Positions 49,192-58,027 of a stretch of 64,000 nt of DNA are shown piece by piece. The position numbers were made by a program, and so were the translations under genes. Position 1 is the stretch's first letter. Every line of letters starts with the position of its first letter. Under the pieces are notes generated by a model, which saw only the letters and a program-made list of their open reading frames with translations, was not told the origin of the DNA and searched no databases. Source of the stretch: Loigolactobacillus bifermentans DSM 20003 (lineage in GTDB: Bacteria; Bacillota; Bacilli; Lactobacillales; Lactobacillaceae); NCBI RefSeq assembly GCF_001434575.1, contig NZ_AZDA01000018.1, forward strand, positions 1 through 64,000, written 5' to 3'.

Positions 49192-49310
49192 GAGGGCTTG
49201 ATCTGGAAATGTCAAAAAAATAAACATTATTTTTTTGATGGTATAGACCGCCAAATAAGAGCCTTTTAAGGTCTTTTTCAGGCTTTTTTGCAAAGATAGC
49301 GTTTTTTCGA

Positions 49311-49339
49311 TTGCTGTTCCTTGTTGAAATAGGTACAAT
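49311..49339 (+). promoter_or_regulatory. zwf promoter
   Basis: TTGCTG (49311-49316), 17-bp spacer, TACAAT (49334-49339). Confidence 0.65.
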
Positions 49340-49373
49340 ATCAATAGACTTGAAAACGGAAGTGATAGCATTT

Positions 49374-50873
49374 ATGCAGGATGAAAAGGTTGCTTTGTTT
49401 ATTATTTTTGGTGGGTCGGGAGACCTTGCACGTCGTAAACTCTACCCATCGTTATTTCGCTTATATCAAAAAGGCTATCTTCAAAAACACTTTGCCGTTA
49501 TTGGCACGGCGCGGCGGCCTTGGTCCAATGATTACTATCAACAAATTGTCTTTGATTCATTAGCGTCATTGAACCCTGATGCTGAGCAGGCAAAAGAATT
49601 TGCCAGTCATTTTTATTACCAATCCCATGATGTAACGAATACGGAACATTATGTGGTGTTGCGTGAATTAGCTCAAAAATTAGATACGCAATATCAGCTT
49701 GCTGGTAATCGTATTTTTTACATGGCGATGTCGCCACGTTTCTTTGGGACCATTGCGGGCCATTTAAAGTCCGAAGATGTGTTAGATGATCGGGGCTTTA
49801 ACCGCTTAGTCATTGAAAAACCATTCGGCCATGATTTTGCTTCAGCTCAAGTCTTAAATGAAGATATTCGGGCTTCTTTTGCCGAAAATCAAATTTACCG
49901 AATTGATCATTATTTGGGTAAAGAAATGGTGCAAAACATTTCTGCCATTCGCTTTGGAAATAACATTATTGAATCTTTGTGGAACAACCGCTACATTGAC
50001 AACATTCAGATCACGTTAAGTGAAGCGTTAGGGGTGGAAGAACGCGGCGGGTACTATGAAAACTCTGGGGCCTTGCGGGATATGGTACAAAACCATATTT
50101 CTCAAATCGCCACATTGTTAGCCATGGAACCACCTGTTTCATTTGATGCGGCCGATATTCGTAGCGAAAAAATCAAAGTGTTGCGGAGTTTGCACATTGG
50201 GACACCTGAAGAAGCACGGCAGGATTTTGTTCGCGGTCAATATGGCGCTGCCACAGTGGCCGGTGAAGCATTGGACAATTATCGTGACGCCGCCCAAGTG
50301 GCCCCTGAATCGAAAACGGAAACTTTTGTTGCGGGTAAAATGACCTTCGAAAATTATCGGTGGGCTGGCGTTCCGTTTTACATTCGGACTGGGAAACGTT
50401 TGGCGAAAAAAGCCACGCGCGTGGATGTGGTCTTTAAGCAATTGCCAATGAACATTTTCCAATCGGTTAACAAGCAAGATAATTTAGCTGAAAACGTGTT
50501 GACGATTTATATCGAACCGACGGAAGGCTTTACCTTACAGTTAAACGCTAAACGGGTGGGGCAAGGGTTTGCCACACGGCCAGCAGCGTTAACGTTCCGG
50601 CATAGTTCTGAAGCAGCAACCAACACACCAGAAGCTTATGAACGGTTATTGCTGGATATTCTCAATGGTGATTCAACGAACTTCACGCATTGGGATGAAC
50701 TGGCGCAAACTTGGCGCTTTGCAGATGTGATCGAAAAAGTTTGGGCAAGTGAACCAGCGCCTGATTTTCCAAATTACTTAAGTGGCTCCATGGGGCCGGC
50801 TTGTGCGGATGAATTGTTAGCACGGGATGGCCGTCATTGGGTTTATGATCCAACACAAACAGATTGCGAATAG
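49374..50873 (+). CDS. zwf: Glucose-6-phosphate 1-dehydrogenase
   Basis: The 499-residue enzyme oxidises glucose-6-phosphate with NADP+ as the first step of the pentose phosphate or phosphoketolase route. The nucleotide motif FGGSGDLARRKLYPSL and the active-site block RIDHYLGKEMVQN are clear; GVEERGGYYENSGALRDMVQ is typical. The ORF is open upstream to 49311 but passes through the promoter. ATG 49374 has GGAAGTGA upstream and gives the expected length. Confidence 0.97.
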   Translation: MQDEKVALFIIFGGSGDLARRKLYPSLFRLYQKGYLQKHFAVIGTARRPWSNDYYQQIVFDSLASLNPDAEQAKEFASHFYYQSHDVTNTEHYVVLRELAQKLDTQYQLAGNRIFYMAMSPRFFGTIAGHLKSEDVLDDRGFNRLVIEKPFGHDFASAQVLNEDIRASFAENQIYRIDHYLGKEMVQNISAIRFGNNIIESLWNNRYIDNIQITLSEALGVEERGGYYENSGALRDMVQNHISQIATLLAMEPPVSFDAADIRSEKIKVLRSLHIGTPEEARQDFVRGQYGAATVAGEALDNYRDAAQVAPESKTETFVAGKMTFENYRWAGVPFYIRTGKRLAKKATRVDVVFKQLPMNIFQSVNKQDNLAENVLTIYIEPTEGFTLQLNAKRVGQGFATRPAALTFRHSSEAATNTPEAYERLLLDILNGDSTNFTHWDELAQTWRFADVIEKVWASEPAPDFPNYLSGSMGPACADELLARDGRHWVYDPTQTDCE

Positions 50874-50883
50874 TTGTTTTTTG

Positions 50884-50909
50884 AAAGTCGTGAAATTTCA
50901 CGGCTTTTT
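50884..50909 (+). terminator. Terminator after zwf
   Basis: AAAGTCGTGAA / TTCACGGCTTT near-palindrome with one G-U pair and a T5 run. Confidence 0.8.
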
Positions 50910-50911
50910 CT

Positions 50912-50946
50912 TTGCGGTCAAACGTGTGTTCTTTTATAATGAGAAC
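50912..50946 (+). promoter_or_regulatory. dinB promoter with inverted repeat over -10
   Basis: TTGCGG (50912-50917), 17-bp spacer, TATAAT (50935-50940). GTTCT-N9-AGAAC (50928-50946) spans the -10; it is not the Gram-positive LexA box GAAC-N4-GTTC. Confidence 0.6.
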
Positions 50947-50971
50947 AACGAAACTGTCGAGGTGAGCCAGC

Positions 50972-52108
50972 ATGCGTGAGACGTTGTTAACCATTCCGTT
51001 AAATCAGGATACCAGTCGTAAGATCATCCATATTGATATGGATGCTTTTTATGCGTCCATTGAGGAGCGTGAGCAGCCGGCTTATGTTGGCAAACCATTG
51101 GTGATCGCCCATGATCCACGTAAAACCGGTGGGAAAGGGGTGGTGACCACGGCTAACTATACGGCGCGGCAGTATGGCATTCATTCGGCAATGGCAGCTG
51201 CGAAAGCCTTGGAGCTGTGTCCGCAGGCCCAGTTCAAAACGCCTGATTTTGTGTTGTATCGGCAAGTCTCTGAGCAAATTCATGAGATTTTTCACCAGTA
51301 TACCGATAAGATCGAAGCGGTTGCGCTAGATGAAGCTTATTTAGACGTTACCGAAAATAAATTGGATCAAGCAAGTGCGGTGGCAATTGCGCGCCAACTA
51401 CAAATGGCGGTGCTTAAGGCCACGTCTTTAACGTGTTCAACGGGGATTTCTTATAACAAATTTTTAGCGAAAATGGCCTCAGATTATCGCAAACCGTTTG
51501 GGTTAACGGTGATTCGGCCAGAACAAGCGCGGTTATTTTTAGCGGAATTACCCATTGAAAAATTTCATGGCGTAGGGCGTAAAACGGTTCCTAAATTGCA
51601 GGCTTTGGGCATCAATAAAGGGCGCGACTTACAAGCGAGTTCAGAACTGGAACTGATGCAGCATTTTGGTAAAATGGGTTTTCAGTTGTACCGCCATGCC
51701 CAAGGGGTCGATGGGCGGCCGGTGGATTATCAACGTCAACGCAAGTCGATTGGTCGGGAAACCACATTTCGCCGTCCGTTACGAAGTGATGAAGAAGTGG
51801 TGCCGGTTTTACGCGAGCTAGCAGCAGGTGTCGCTGCTCATTTGGCGAAAGCCCAAAAACACGGTAAAACGGTGGTACTGAAAATGCGCGATCAAGATTT
51901 CAACACCACCACCAAACGGCTAACTGTGGCAGAGTATGTGGGTTCTGAGACACAGGTTTATGAACTGGCACAGGAATTGTGGCAAACATACGGACAACTT
52001 CAAAATGGGATTCGCTTGTTGGGCATTACCGTAACCAATTTGGCGCCGCTTAGTTTTGAAGAGATCCAGTTGCCGTTGTTTCGGGATGATACGCCGCGGG
52101 AAAGCTGA
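50972..52108 (+). CDS. dinB: DNA polymerase IV
   Basis: The 378-residue Y-family translesion polymerase. Catalytic blocks are IIHIDMDAFYASIEEREQP and ALDEAYLDVTEN; the CSTGISYNKFLAKMASDYRK palm-finger region and the helix-hairpin-helix (GVGRKTVPKLQALGI) are present. The little finger carries SIGRETTFRRPL; a beta-clamp-like QLPLF is near the C-terminus. ATG 50972 with GAGGTGAG upstream. Single-gene unit with its own promoter. Confidence 0.96.
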   Translation: MRETLLTIPLNQDTSRKIIHIDMDAFYASIEEREQPAYVGKPLVIAHDPRKTGGKGVVTTANYTARQYGIHSAMAAAKALELCPQAQFKTPDFVLYRQVSEQIHEIFHQYTDKIEAVALDEAYLDVTENKLDQASAVAIARQLQMAVLKATSLTCSTGISYNKFLAKMASDYRKPFGLTVIRPEQARLFLAELPIEKFHGVGRKTVPKLQALGINKGRDLQASSELELMQHFGKMGFQLYRHAQGVDGRPVDYQRQRKSIGRETTFRRPLRSDEEVVPVLRELAAGVAAHLAKAQKHGKTVVLKMRDQDFNTTTKRLTVAEYVGSETQVYELAQELWQTYGQLQNGIRLLGITVTNLAPLSFEEIQLPLFRDDTPRES

Positions 52109-52186
52109 AGTTCCTTTGTGTTTTCGCCGAAATATCGGTTATAATGAAGAAGATTGTAGTCGGTGATGCAAATGTGAGGGAAAACC

Positions 52187-53497
52187 ATGCCAAAAAAACG
52201 GGAACAAGTCATTCAATACATTCAAAAGCGGCCTATCGGTGAACGTGTTTCGGTGCGGCGGTTAGCACGGTCTTTACATGTCAGTGAAGGTACCGCTTAT
52301 CAGGCCATTAAAGTGGCTGAGGAGCGCGGAATCGTTTCGACAATTCCCCGTGTTGGAACAGTGCGAGTGGATATGGCGCAAGATCGGCAGCAGGCCACGC
52401 TGACTTACCAAATGTTGTTACAGGTCATCAATGGTCAGGTTTTCGGTGGGCATGCTGGCTTGGAAAAAGTGTTGCATCGCTTTTTGATTGGTGCCATGAC
52501 CGCTGATCGCATGCTCCCTTATTTAACCCCAGATGCGGTGGTCATCGTTGGCAATCGTGAGGATATTCAACGCACGGCTTTATCCCATGGGGCAGCCGTG
52601 CTGGTGACCGGTGGGCTATCCGTGTCAGATAGTATTATGGCATTGGCGGATCAGAAACAGTTACCCGTATTAAGCACAAAGTTTGATACGTATACGGTGG
52701 CGACCATGATTGATCGGGTGTTGACCAATCAGCAAATTCGCCATAAGATCACCACCGTTGCCGATGTCTTTATTCCGGTGACGGAAGTCCGGACCTTGTA
52801 CAGTCGCCAAACCGTTGCGGACTATAAACGGCTTAACCGCAGTACGACCCATGCACGTTTTCCAGTGATCAGCGAAACAAAGCAACTCGTGGGCATCGTC
52901 ACCGGCAAGGATATTTTAGATTACTCCGGACAAGTGCGCATCGATCAGGTGATGACCAAGTCGCCAGCTAGTGTGAACTTAACCACGAGCATTGCCTCTG
53001 TTAGTCACATGATGGTGTATGAGGGCTACGACCTATTACCCGTGGTGGATCAGCATTTGGTATTGCTAGGGGTCATTAGCCGCCAAGACGTGATGGCCGC
53101 AATGGAAAATAACCGTGATGTGTCACGGATCGCAGGGACTTATTATGGTCAGGTGATCAGTCGCTTACAAGAATGGGAAGGCGGCAAGGCGTACCATGTG
53201 ACTGTTACGCCGCAAATGACCAATCAAATCGGGACCATTGCGTTTGGAATTCTTACCGAACTGGTTACCCATGCGTGTCAGCGCCATTTACAAAGTCAAC
53301 TTCATTTAGCAGCCACCATTGAACAGGTGGACTTGCATTATTTAAAACTCGTTCAGATCGAATCACAGCTTACGATTGTGCCAACTGTGCTGGATTTTGG
53401 CCGCCAAACTGCTATTTTAGATGTGGCAGTGCAGTTCAATCATCAGTTAGTGGCGAAAGCCATCGTAAACTGTCAACTTTTAGAAAAGCACAGGTGA
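52187..53497 (+). CDS. ytoI: HTH-DRTGG-CBS domain regulator (YtoI-like)
   Basis: The 436-residue soluble protein. An N-terminal winged helix (EQVIQYIQKRPIGERVSVRR, LHVSEGTAYQAIKVAEERGI, residues 5-55) precedes a DRTGG domain (about 75-185), a CBS pair (about 190-310, including HARFPVISETKQLVGIVTGKD and LLPVVDQHLVLLGVISRQDV) and a C-terminal hotdog-like domain (about 315-435). This is the layout of B. subtilis YtoI, whose neighbour there is also nrnA. A nucleotide ligand for the CBS pair is likely. ATG 52187 after GAGGGAAAA. Ligand and targets unknown. Confidence 0.87.
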   Translation: MPKKREQVIQYIQKRPIGERVSVRRLARSLHVSEGTAYQAIKVAEERGIVSTIPRVGTVRVDMAQDRQQATLTYQMLLQVINGQVFGGHAGLEKVLHRFLIGAMTADRMLPYLTPDAVVIVGNREDIQRTALSHGAAVLVTGGLSVSDSIMALADQKQLPVLSTKFDTYTVATMIDRVLTNQQIRHKITTVADVFIPVTEVRTLYSRQTVADYKRLNRSTTHARFPVISETKQLVGIVTGKDILDYSGQVRIDQVMTKSPASVNLTTSIASVSHMMVYEGYDLLPVVDQHLVLLGVISRQDVMAAMENNRDVSRIAGTYYGQVISRLQEWEGGKAYHVTVTPQMTNQIGTIAFGILTELVTHACQRHLQSQLHLAATIEQVDLHYLKLVQIESQLTIVPTVLDFGRQTAILDVAVQFNHQLVAKAIVNCQLLEKHR

Positions 53498-53501
53498 AAC
53501 C

Positions 53502-54449
53502 ATGTCGATTGAAAAAGATATTTATGAAACCGTCGAACAGTATGATACAATTATCATTCATCGCCATCAGCGCCCTGATCCAGATGCCTTAGGCTCACAG
53601 GTCGGTTTGGCAACGATTTTAAAGGCCGCTTTTCCAGCAAAACAGATTTATTGTGTTGGGGAAGAAGTGCCGGGCTTGAAATGGGTGGCCCAAATGGACC
53701 AAGTCCCAGATACCGCTTATACAGGCGCCTTGGTCATCGTCACGGATACGGCAAATGCGCCACGCATCAGTGATGACCGGTATGCCAAAGGGGTCAAAGT
53801 CATCAAAATCGATCATCATCCCAATGATGAACCATACGGTGATTTGCAGTTGGTACGGCCAACAGCCTCTAGCAGTTCGGAACTGGTTTACGACTGGGCG
53901 ACAGCTAATGGGTTAACCGTTTCAACGGCAGCAGCACGGCTGTTATACATTGGCATTGTTGGGGATACAGGGCGGTTTATGTACGATGCCACCACTTCCC
54001 ACACATTTGCAGTGACCGCGGCCTTAACGGCAACGGATTTTAAACCAGCGTTGATCAATCAAAAATTAGATAGTATGTCCGCCGCGCAGGCGAAGCTTTA
54101 TGCTTATGTGTTAGGCAACTTGACGGTTTTGCCAAGTGGTGCCGCACACGTTTTGATCTCAGCGGCGACGTTAAAAGCGCTAGGCTTAACGGTACCGGAA
54201 GCTTCCAGCATTGTGAGCTTGCCAGGTAAATTAGCTGAAGTGGTGGCTTGGGTGATTTTTGTGGAACAAGCCCCAGCCGATTACCGCGTGCATTTCCGTT
54301 CTAAAGGGCCCGTGATCAACGGCTTAGCCCAGCAACATGATGGTGGCGGCCATCCATTGGCCAGTGGTGCCCATGCAGTTGGGACTGCTGAAACTGAAAC
54401 CATCGTACATGAATTAGATGCTTTGGTACAAACTGCCGAAGCAGATTAA
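53502..54449 (+). CDS. nrnA: Oligoribonuclease / pAp phosphatase NrnA
   Basis: The 315-residue DHH phosphoesterase degrades nano-RNA and 3'-phosphoadenosine 5'-phosphate. Motifs: IIIHRHQRPDPDALGSQVGL, VIVTDTANAPRI, KIDHHPNDEPYG, GIVGDTGRFMYDATTS and the C-terminal DHHA1 block HDGGGHPLASGA. It starts 4 bp after ytoI at ATG 53502, so the two are co-transcribed. No oddity. Confidence 0.95.
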   Translation: MSIEKDIYETVEQYDTIIIHRHQRPDPDALGSQVGLATILKAAFPAKQIYCVGEEVPGLKWVAQMDQVPDTAYTGALVIVTDTANAPRISDDRYAKGVKVIKIDHHPNDEPYGDLQLVRPTASSSSELVYDWATANGLTVSTAAARLLYIGIVGDTGRFMYDATTSHTFAVTAALTATDFKPALINQKLDSMSAAQAKLYAYVLGNLTVLPSGAAHVLISAATLKALGLTVPEASSIVSLPGKLAEVVAWVIFVEQAPADYRVHFRSKGPVINGLAQQHDGGGHPLASGAHAVGTAETETIVHELDALVQTAEAD

Positions 54450-54465
54450 ACTTGAAGGAGCTTTT

Positions 54466-55821
54466 ATGGAAACTAAATTTACAGATTATCAATTAAAGCC
54501 GTACTTGAAAAAAGCGTTAGCGGCTTTAAATTTTTACAAACCCACGCCAATCCAAGCGCGACTCATTCCGGTGATCCAATCTGGTAAAAGCGTTGTGGGG
54601 CAATCACAAACTGGGAGCGGGAAAACCCATGCTTTTTTGGTCCCGATTTTTAACCAATTAAATGAACTAGATCAATCCGTTCAAGCGGTGATCACCACCC
54701 CGAGTCGGGAATTGGCAGATCAAATTTACGCTGCGGCTCGGCAGCTTGCCAAGTTCAGCCCGAAACCAATTGTGATCCACAATTATGTTGGGGGAACGGA
54801 TAAGCAACGCCAAATCCAACATTTACAACATCGCCAACCACAAATTGTGATCGGCACGCCAGGACGGATTGCTGATTTAGTTCGGAATCAGGCCTTAAAG
54901 ACTTACACTGTCACTAAGTTCGTGGTCGATGAAGCCGATATGACCTTAGACCTTGGTTTCTTAAAAGATGTGGATTTCATTGCGGCAACGTTCCCAGAAG
55001 AATTGCAAATGTTGGTGTTCTCTGCCACGATTCCACAAAAGCTGGAACCTTTCTTGCGTAAGTATATGAACGCACCTGTGATTGAAACCATTCCAACCAC
55101 CACGATTATTAGTCCAACCATTGATAACTGGTTGATTGCTACCCAAGGGAAGGACAAAAAGGCGCTGTTAGCCCAAGTGTTACACGCCATTAATCCGTAC
55201 ATGGCCTTGATTTTTGCCAACACCAAAAAACGCGTTGACGAAGTGAGCCAGTACTTAATTGAACAAGGGTTTAAAGTGGCTAAAATTTCTGGGGAATTAA
55301 CCCCACGAGACCGGAAAAAGACCATGCGTCAAATTCAAAACTTGGAATTTCAGTACGTGGTAGCCACTGATCTAGCGGCGCGAGGCATTGACATTCCAGG
55401 AATTTCACACGTGATCAACTACGAAATTCCAGCTGATTTGGAATTCTTTATTCACCGGGTAGGGCGGACTGGTCGGAACGGCATGAGCGGCATCGCCATG
55501 ACCTTCTACGTGCCAGGACAGGAACAGATCGTCACTGAAATCGAAAAGTTAGGGGTTACCTTCCAGCCAAAACGGGTGAAGCAAGGCGAGATCGTCGATA
55601 CGTATGATCGTAATCGCCGGGCACAACGGACTAAGCAGCAAAAAACACTGGAACCGAAGATGATCGGTTTGGTGAAAAAAGAAAAGAAAAAGCATAAACC
55701 AGGTTATAAAAAGCGGATCCGTAAAGCGATTCAAAAAGACGAATGGTTTAAGCGCCGCGTTGAAAAGCGGGAATCAGCGCGAGCAGAACGTCGCAAAAAT
55801 CGTCGGGATCATCAAGATTAA
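54466..55821 (+). CDS. cshB: DEAD-box RNA helicase (CshB/YqfR-like)
   Basis: The 451-residue RNA helicase. Q motif FYKPTPIQARLIP, motif I GQSQTGSGKT, PSREL, TPGRI, VVDEADMTLDLGF (DEAD), FSATI, then domain 2 with FANTKKRVDE, TDLAARGIDIPGI and HRVGRTGRNG. The C-terminal tail from about 385 is strongly basic (KKEKKKHKPGYKKRIRK), for RNA or ribosome binding. The frame is open into nrnA, but ATG 54466 has AAGGAG upstream. It lies near alaS, as in many lactobacilli. Confidence 0.95.
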   Translation: METKFTDYQLKPYLKKALAALNFYKPTPIQARLIPVIQSGKSVVGQSQTGSGKTHAFLVPIFNQLNELDQSVQAVITTPSRELADQIYAAARQLAKFSPKPIVIHNYVGGTDKQRQIQHLQHRQPQIVIGTPGRIADLVRNQALKTYTVTKFVVDEADMTLDLGFLKDVDFIAATFPEELQMLVFSATIPQKLEPFLRKYMNAPVIETIPTTTIISPTIDNWLIATQGKDKKALLAQVLHAINPYMALIFANTKKRVDEVSQYLIEQGFKVAKISGELTPRDRKKTMRQIQNLEFQYVVATDLAARGIDIPGISHVINYEIPADLEFFIHRVGRTGRNGMSGIAMTFYVPGQEQIVTEIEKLGVTFQPKRVKQGEIVDTYDRNRRAQRTKQQKTLEPKMIGLVKKEKKKHKPGYKKRIRKAIQKDEWFKRRVEKRESARAERRKNRRDHQD

Positions 55822-55848
55822 CGGTTGATTGAGAAAGGCGGCAACGGC

Positions 55849-56844
55849 ATGCAAACAACACAATTAATGGCCCCAACATGGTGGCAACTAACAGCAGCGA
55901 AGCAAGAACAAGTTTTTCGGCAGTTACTCCGTTATTTTGTGAGTCCGTTGCTGACGATTCAAAATGTGACCCCGTATCAGTTTCAATTTTTCGGTCATGT
56001 CCGACAGACCATGGCGGTTCAGATCCAAGGGATGACTTATGTTCTGGTGCCTGGCGCCCAACAAGTGACGTTAGGCTGGCAACAAGGTCTTGGTGCCTTG
56101 GACCTTGCTGAAGTGATCCAGAATCAGCAAGGAACAGCCGTGTTAACAACCGCTCAGGCCAGGGATTTGATCAACGCCAATACTTCGCCACAACGGGTGG
56201 TGGACATGCCCCCTTTACTGGTCGGGCAGCAAGCTTGGCCACTGGCTTGGCAGCCGCAAGGGTTGTACGAGGTCGTCACAGGCAAGTTTAGCGGGAATGT
56301 TTTCTTTGGGCAGCAGGTGTTGCCACAGATTCAGGCCTTGTTGCAACAACCGCAACCTAGCTTAGATCCTTTTGAACAAGCACCGCCTTTACAAACCGAA
56401 AATTTACAGTTGGTGCAAATGACCGACGGTGAACATTATTTGGTGTTTGCCCGCAATCCTGAAAACACCACTGCAACGGCCATTGAAGCAGACCGCCAAC
56501 AGTTAGGCTTTCAGTTACCTACCGTGGATCAGTGGGAATATTTAGCGGGTGCTGGAACGCGGAACCTGTTTAACTGGGGCAATCAAGTCCAACCAACCGG
56601 GGTTTGGGCCCAAGAGGCTAATCCGTTTGGCTTACAGTTTGCCCAAGACCAGCGAACGTTGGAATTAACCCATAACCCAGCGCAGGTGAAGCTGGGCACA
56701 CTACCGGTTAGCAAAGGCTCTTTGTTAAGCGAAAATTTGCCGTTGTCACCTTACTTTCAGCCGACCGTGGCACACATGGCACAACTGCCATTAGTGGCCA
56801 CATATCGTGATGTGGCCCCAATCCACCTTGAAACCGAACCATAA
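55849..56844 (+). CDS. Protein with SUMF1/FGE-like C-terminal block
   Basis: The 331-residue soluble protein. The N-terminal part includes WWQLTAAKQEQVFRQLLRYF and VLVPGAQQVTLGWQQGLGAL; the C-terminal part has LPTVDQWEYLAGAG and FNWGN (about 223-245), the core signature of formylglycine-generating-enzyme-like (SUMF1) folds. It resembles proteins annotated as profilin-like/DUF7278 in lactobacilli, but I am not certain of the family number. The two cysteines of true FGE enzymes are absent (the protein has no cysteine), so sulfatase activation is unlikely. ATG 55849 has AAAGGCGG 7 nt upstream. Function unknown. Confidence 0.6.
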   Translation: MQTTQLMAPTWWQLTAAKQEQVFRQLLRYFVSPLLTIQNVTPYQFQFFGHVRQTMAVQIQGMTYVLVPGAQQVTLGWQQGLGALDLAEVIQNQQGTAVLTTAQARDLINANTSPQRVVDMPPLLVGQQAWPLAWQPQGLYEVVTGKFSGNVFFGQQVLPQIQALLQQPQPSLDPFEQAPPLQTENLQLVQMTDGEHYLVFARNPENTTATAIEADRQQLGFQLPTVDQWEYLAGAGTRNLFNWGNQVQPTGVWAQEANPFGLQFAQDQRTLELTHNPAQVKLGTLPVSKGSLLSENLPLSPYFQPTVAHMAQLPLVATYRDVAPIHLETEP

Positions 56845-56980
56845 ACCGCAATCACAGCCGACGACGCTCACCAAGTCTACGGCGTTCAATGCACCCCGAA
56901 TCCATCATGACCGACCCAGCAGCCGGCCGCCAAATCATCACAAACTTCCTGGTGGTAACGGCGGCAAAAGTGGGGTAGTT

Positions 56981-57140
56981 GTAAAGACCCATTTCGCTCC
57001 GGGTGGCGGGGCCGTGGAACGTAGTGGGCACGACTTGAAGCCAAGAAAATCACTTGTCTCCAAGCTCGGCCTTGTCGTAAGCGATAAATCACCAACGACA
57101 ATTTCACCACTGACGGCCCCACCACCCTCCGCTGCATTAG
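56981..57140 (+). repeat. GC-rich intergenic repeat, degenerate left copy
   Basis: Positions 56981-57021 are nearly identical (two single-base indels) to the reverse complement of 57651-57691, both containing CCCATTTCGCTCCGGGTGGC followed by a G-run and CCGTGGAACG. Further shared blocks in the same order are TAAGCGATAAATC (57077-57089) and CACTGACGG. The copy looks shortened. ORFs across it share no coding signal. Confidence 0.75.
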
Positions 57141-57454
57141 GTTGGCGCTTCGATTCGTCATTAAGGCGCAGCACATTGATTATGTTTTGGCGGCGCTGGT
57201 TGGTCAGTGCCGGCGTTTTGAGCGTGATTTGTAAGTGAACTTGTATGAATTGTGCTGACGTGCGGCACAATATTTTGCGAAAGTAATGCACTTGCTAACG
57301 TCGTTTTACGTGACTTAGTGAAAAATTATTAATAGTGATAGGAGCAATTGTCTGTGAAGCAGATCTTGCTTGTTCGGTGTGGTTAGTTAGCACAATTTTC
57401 GTTGGCTAATTCAGCAACTTGTAATTCAACTTTCGGTCGCTTTATGACAAAAAA

Positions 57455-57691
57455 ATACCAGTCAGAATGGAGCAGAACACGGCGTGGTCGTCAGCCGTGA
57501 CAGTGATACTTAGCGATTTATCGCTTAGTAGTCACGCGAGACGGAGGAAATTCACTTTTGGTGATTTTCCAAAAGTTAGTTCCGTAGCGAGCCACAGCGT
57601 TCCACGACCTAAGCCGTGTGGCGCGGAATGCACTCGACGTGCTAACCTTGCGTTCCACGGCCCCCGCCACCCGGAGCGAAATGGGTCTTAC
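57455..57691 (-). repeat. GC-rich intergenic repeat, longer right copy (inverted)
   Basis: Inverted relative to the left copy. From 57691 leftward it has the 41-bp block and a second degenerate GTGGAACGCTGTGG block. It then has an ACTTTTGG/CCAAAAGT hairpin (57553-57575), and a large palindrome centred on AGCGATTTATCGCT within CGTGAC...GTCACG (about 57496-57536). No protein is supported. The 57022-57454 stretch between the copies holds no gene, and 57692-57750 leads into the alaS promoter. Confidence 0.7.
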
Positions 57692-57752
57692 CATCTAAAA
57701 CATTCAAAAAATAAATCATGAAAAACTGTGTCGGCTGAGCATGCGGCCAAGG

Positions 57753-57781
57753 TTGACACAATGCCGTTAAAACAGTATAAT
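57753..57781 (+). promoter_or_regulatory. alaS promoter (perfect consensus)
   Basis: TTGACA (57753-57758), 17-bp spacer, TATAAT (57776-57781). Confidence 0.92.
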
Positions 57782-57787
57782 TCATGC

Positions 57788-58003
57788 AGAAAATAGTTAA
57801 TGACAGGATAACGACTAAGTCAACACCGTTCAGGAAGATTGGGCGACTGTGAACCAATCCGGTATGTGACTTTAGCCTGCTCCCTGGCCCAGTAATGGGA
57901 ATTGCGGACTCAGCGTTAACGAGTTTAAGAGGGAACGATGAACATCGTTGCAATCAAGGTGGTACCGCGCGTAGGCGTCCTTGAAAGCAACGGTGTTTTT
58001 TAT
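57788..58003 (+). promoter_or_regulatory. T-box riboswitch (alanine)
   Basis: The T-box sequence AAGGTGGTACCGCG lies at 57956-57969. Its TGGT pairs with an ACCA acceptor end, as in tRNA-Ala. The intrinsic terminator is AACATCGTTGC / GCAACGGTGTT followed by T6 (ending about 58001); the antiterminator forms from the T-box bulge. Stem I (about 57800-57890) includes the GATTGG...CCAATC apical hairpin. I could not assign the specifier codon with certainty. Uncharged tRNA-Ala would promote read-through into alaS. Confidence 0.92.
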
Positions 58004-58027
58004 ATTCTGTCATGAAAGGGAGAAAAA

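Noticed and set aside
50928-50946. LexA/SOS box at dinB
   Set aside because: The half-sites are in the wrong order and spacing for GAAC-N4-GTTC, so it is recorded only as an unknown palindrome.
56807-57238. 143-codon open frame overlapping the end of the SUMF1-like gene
   Set aside because: No ribosome binding site, low-complexity Pro/Ser/His-rich product, and it runs through the left GC-rich repeat; it is a by-product of that composition.
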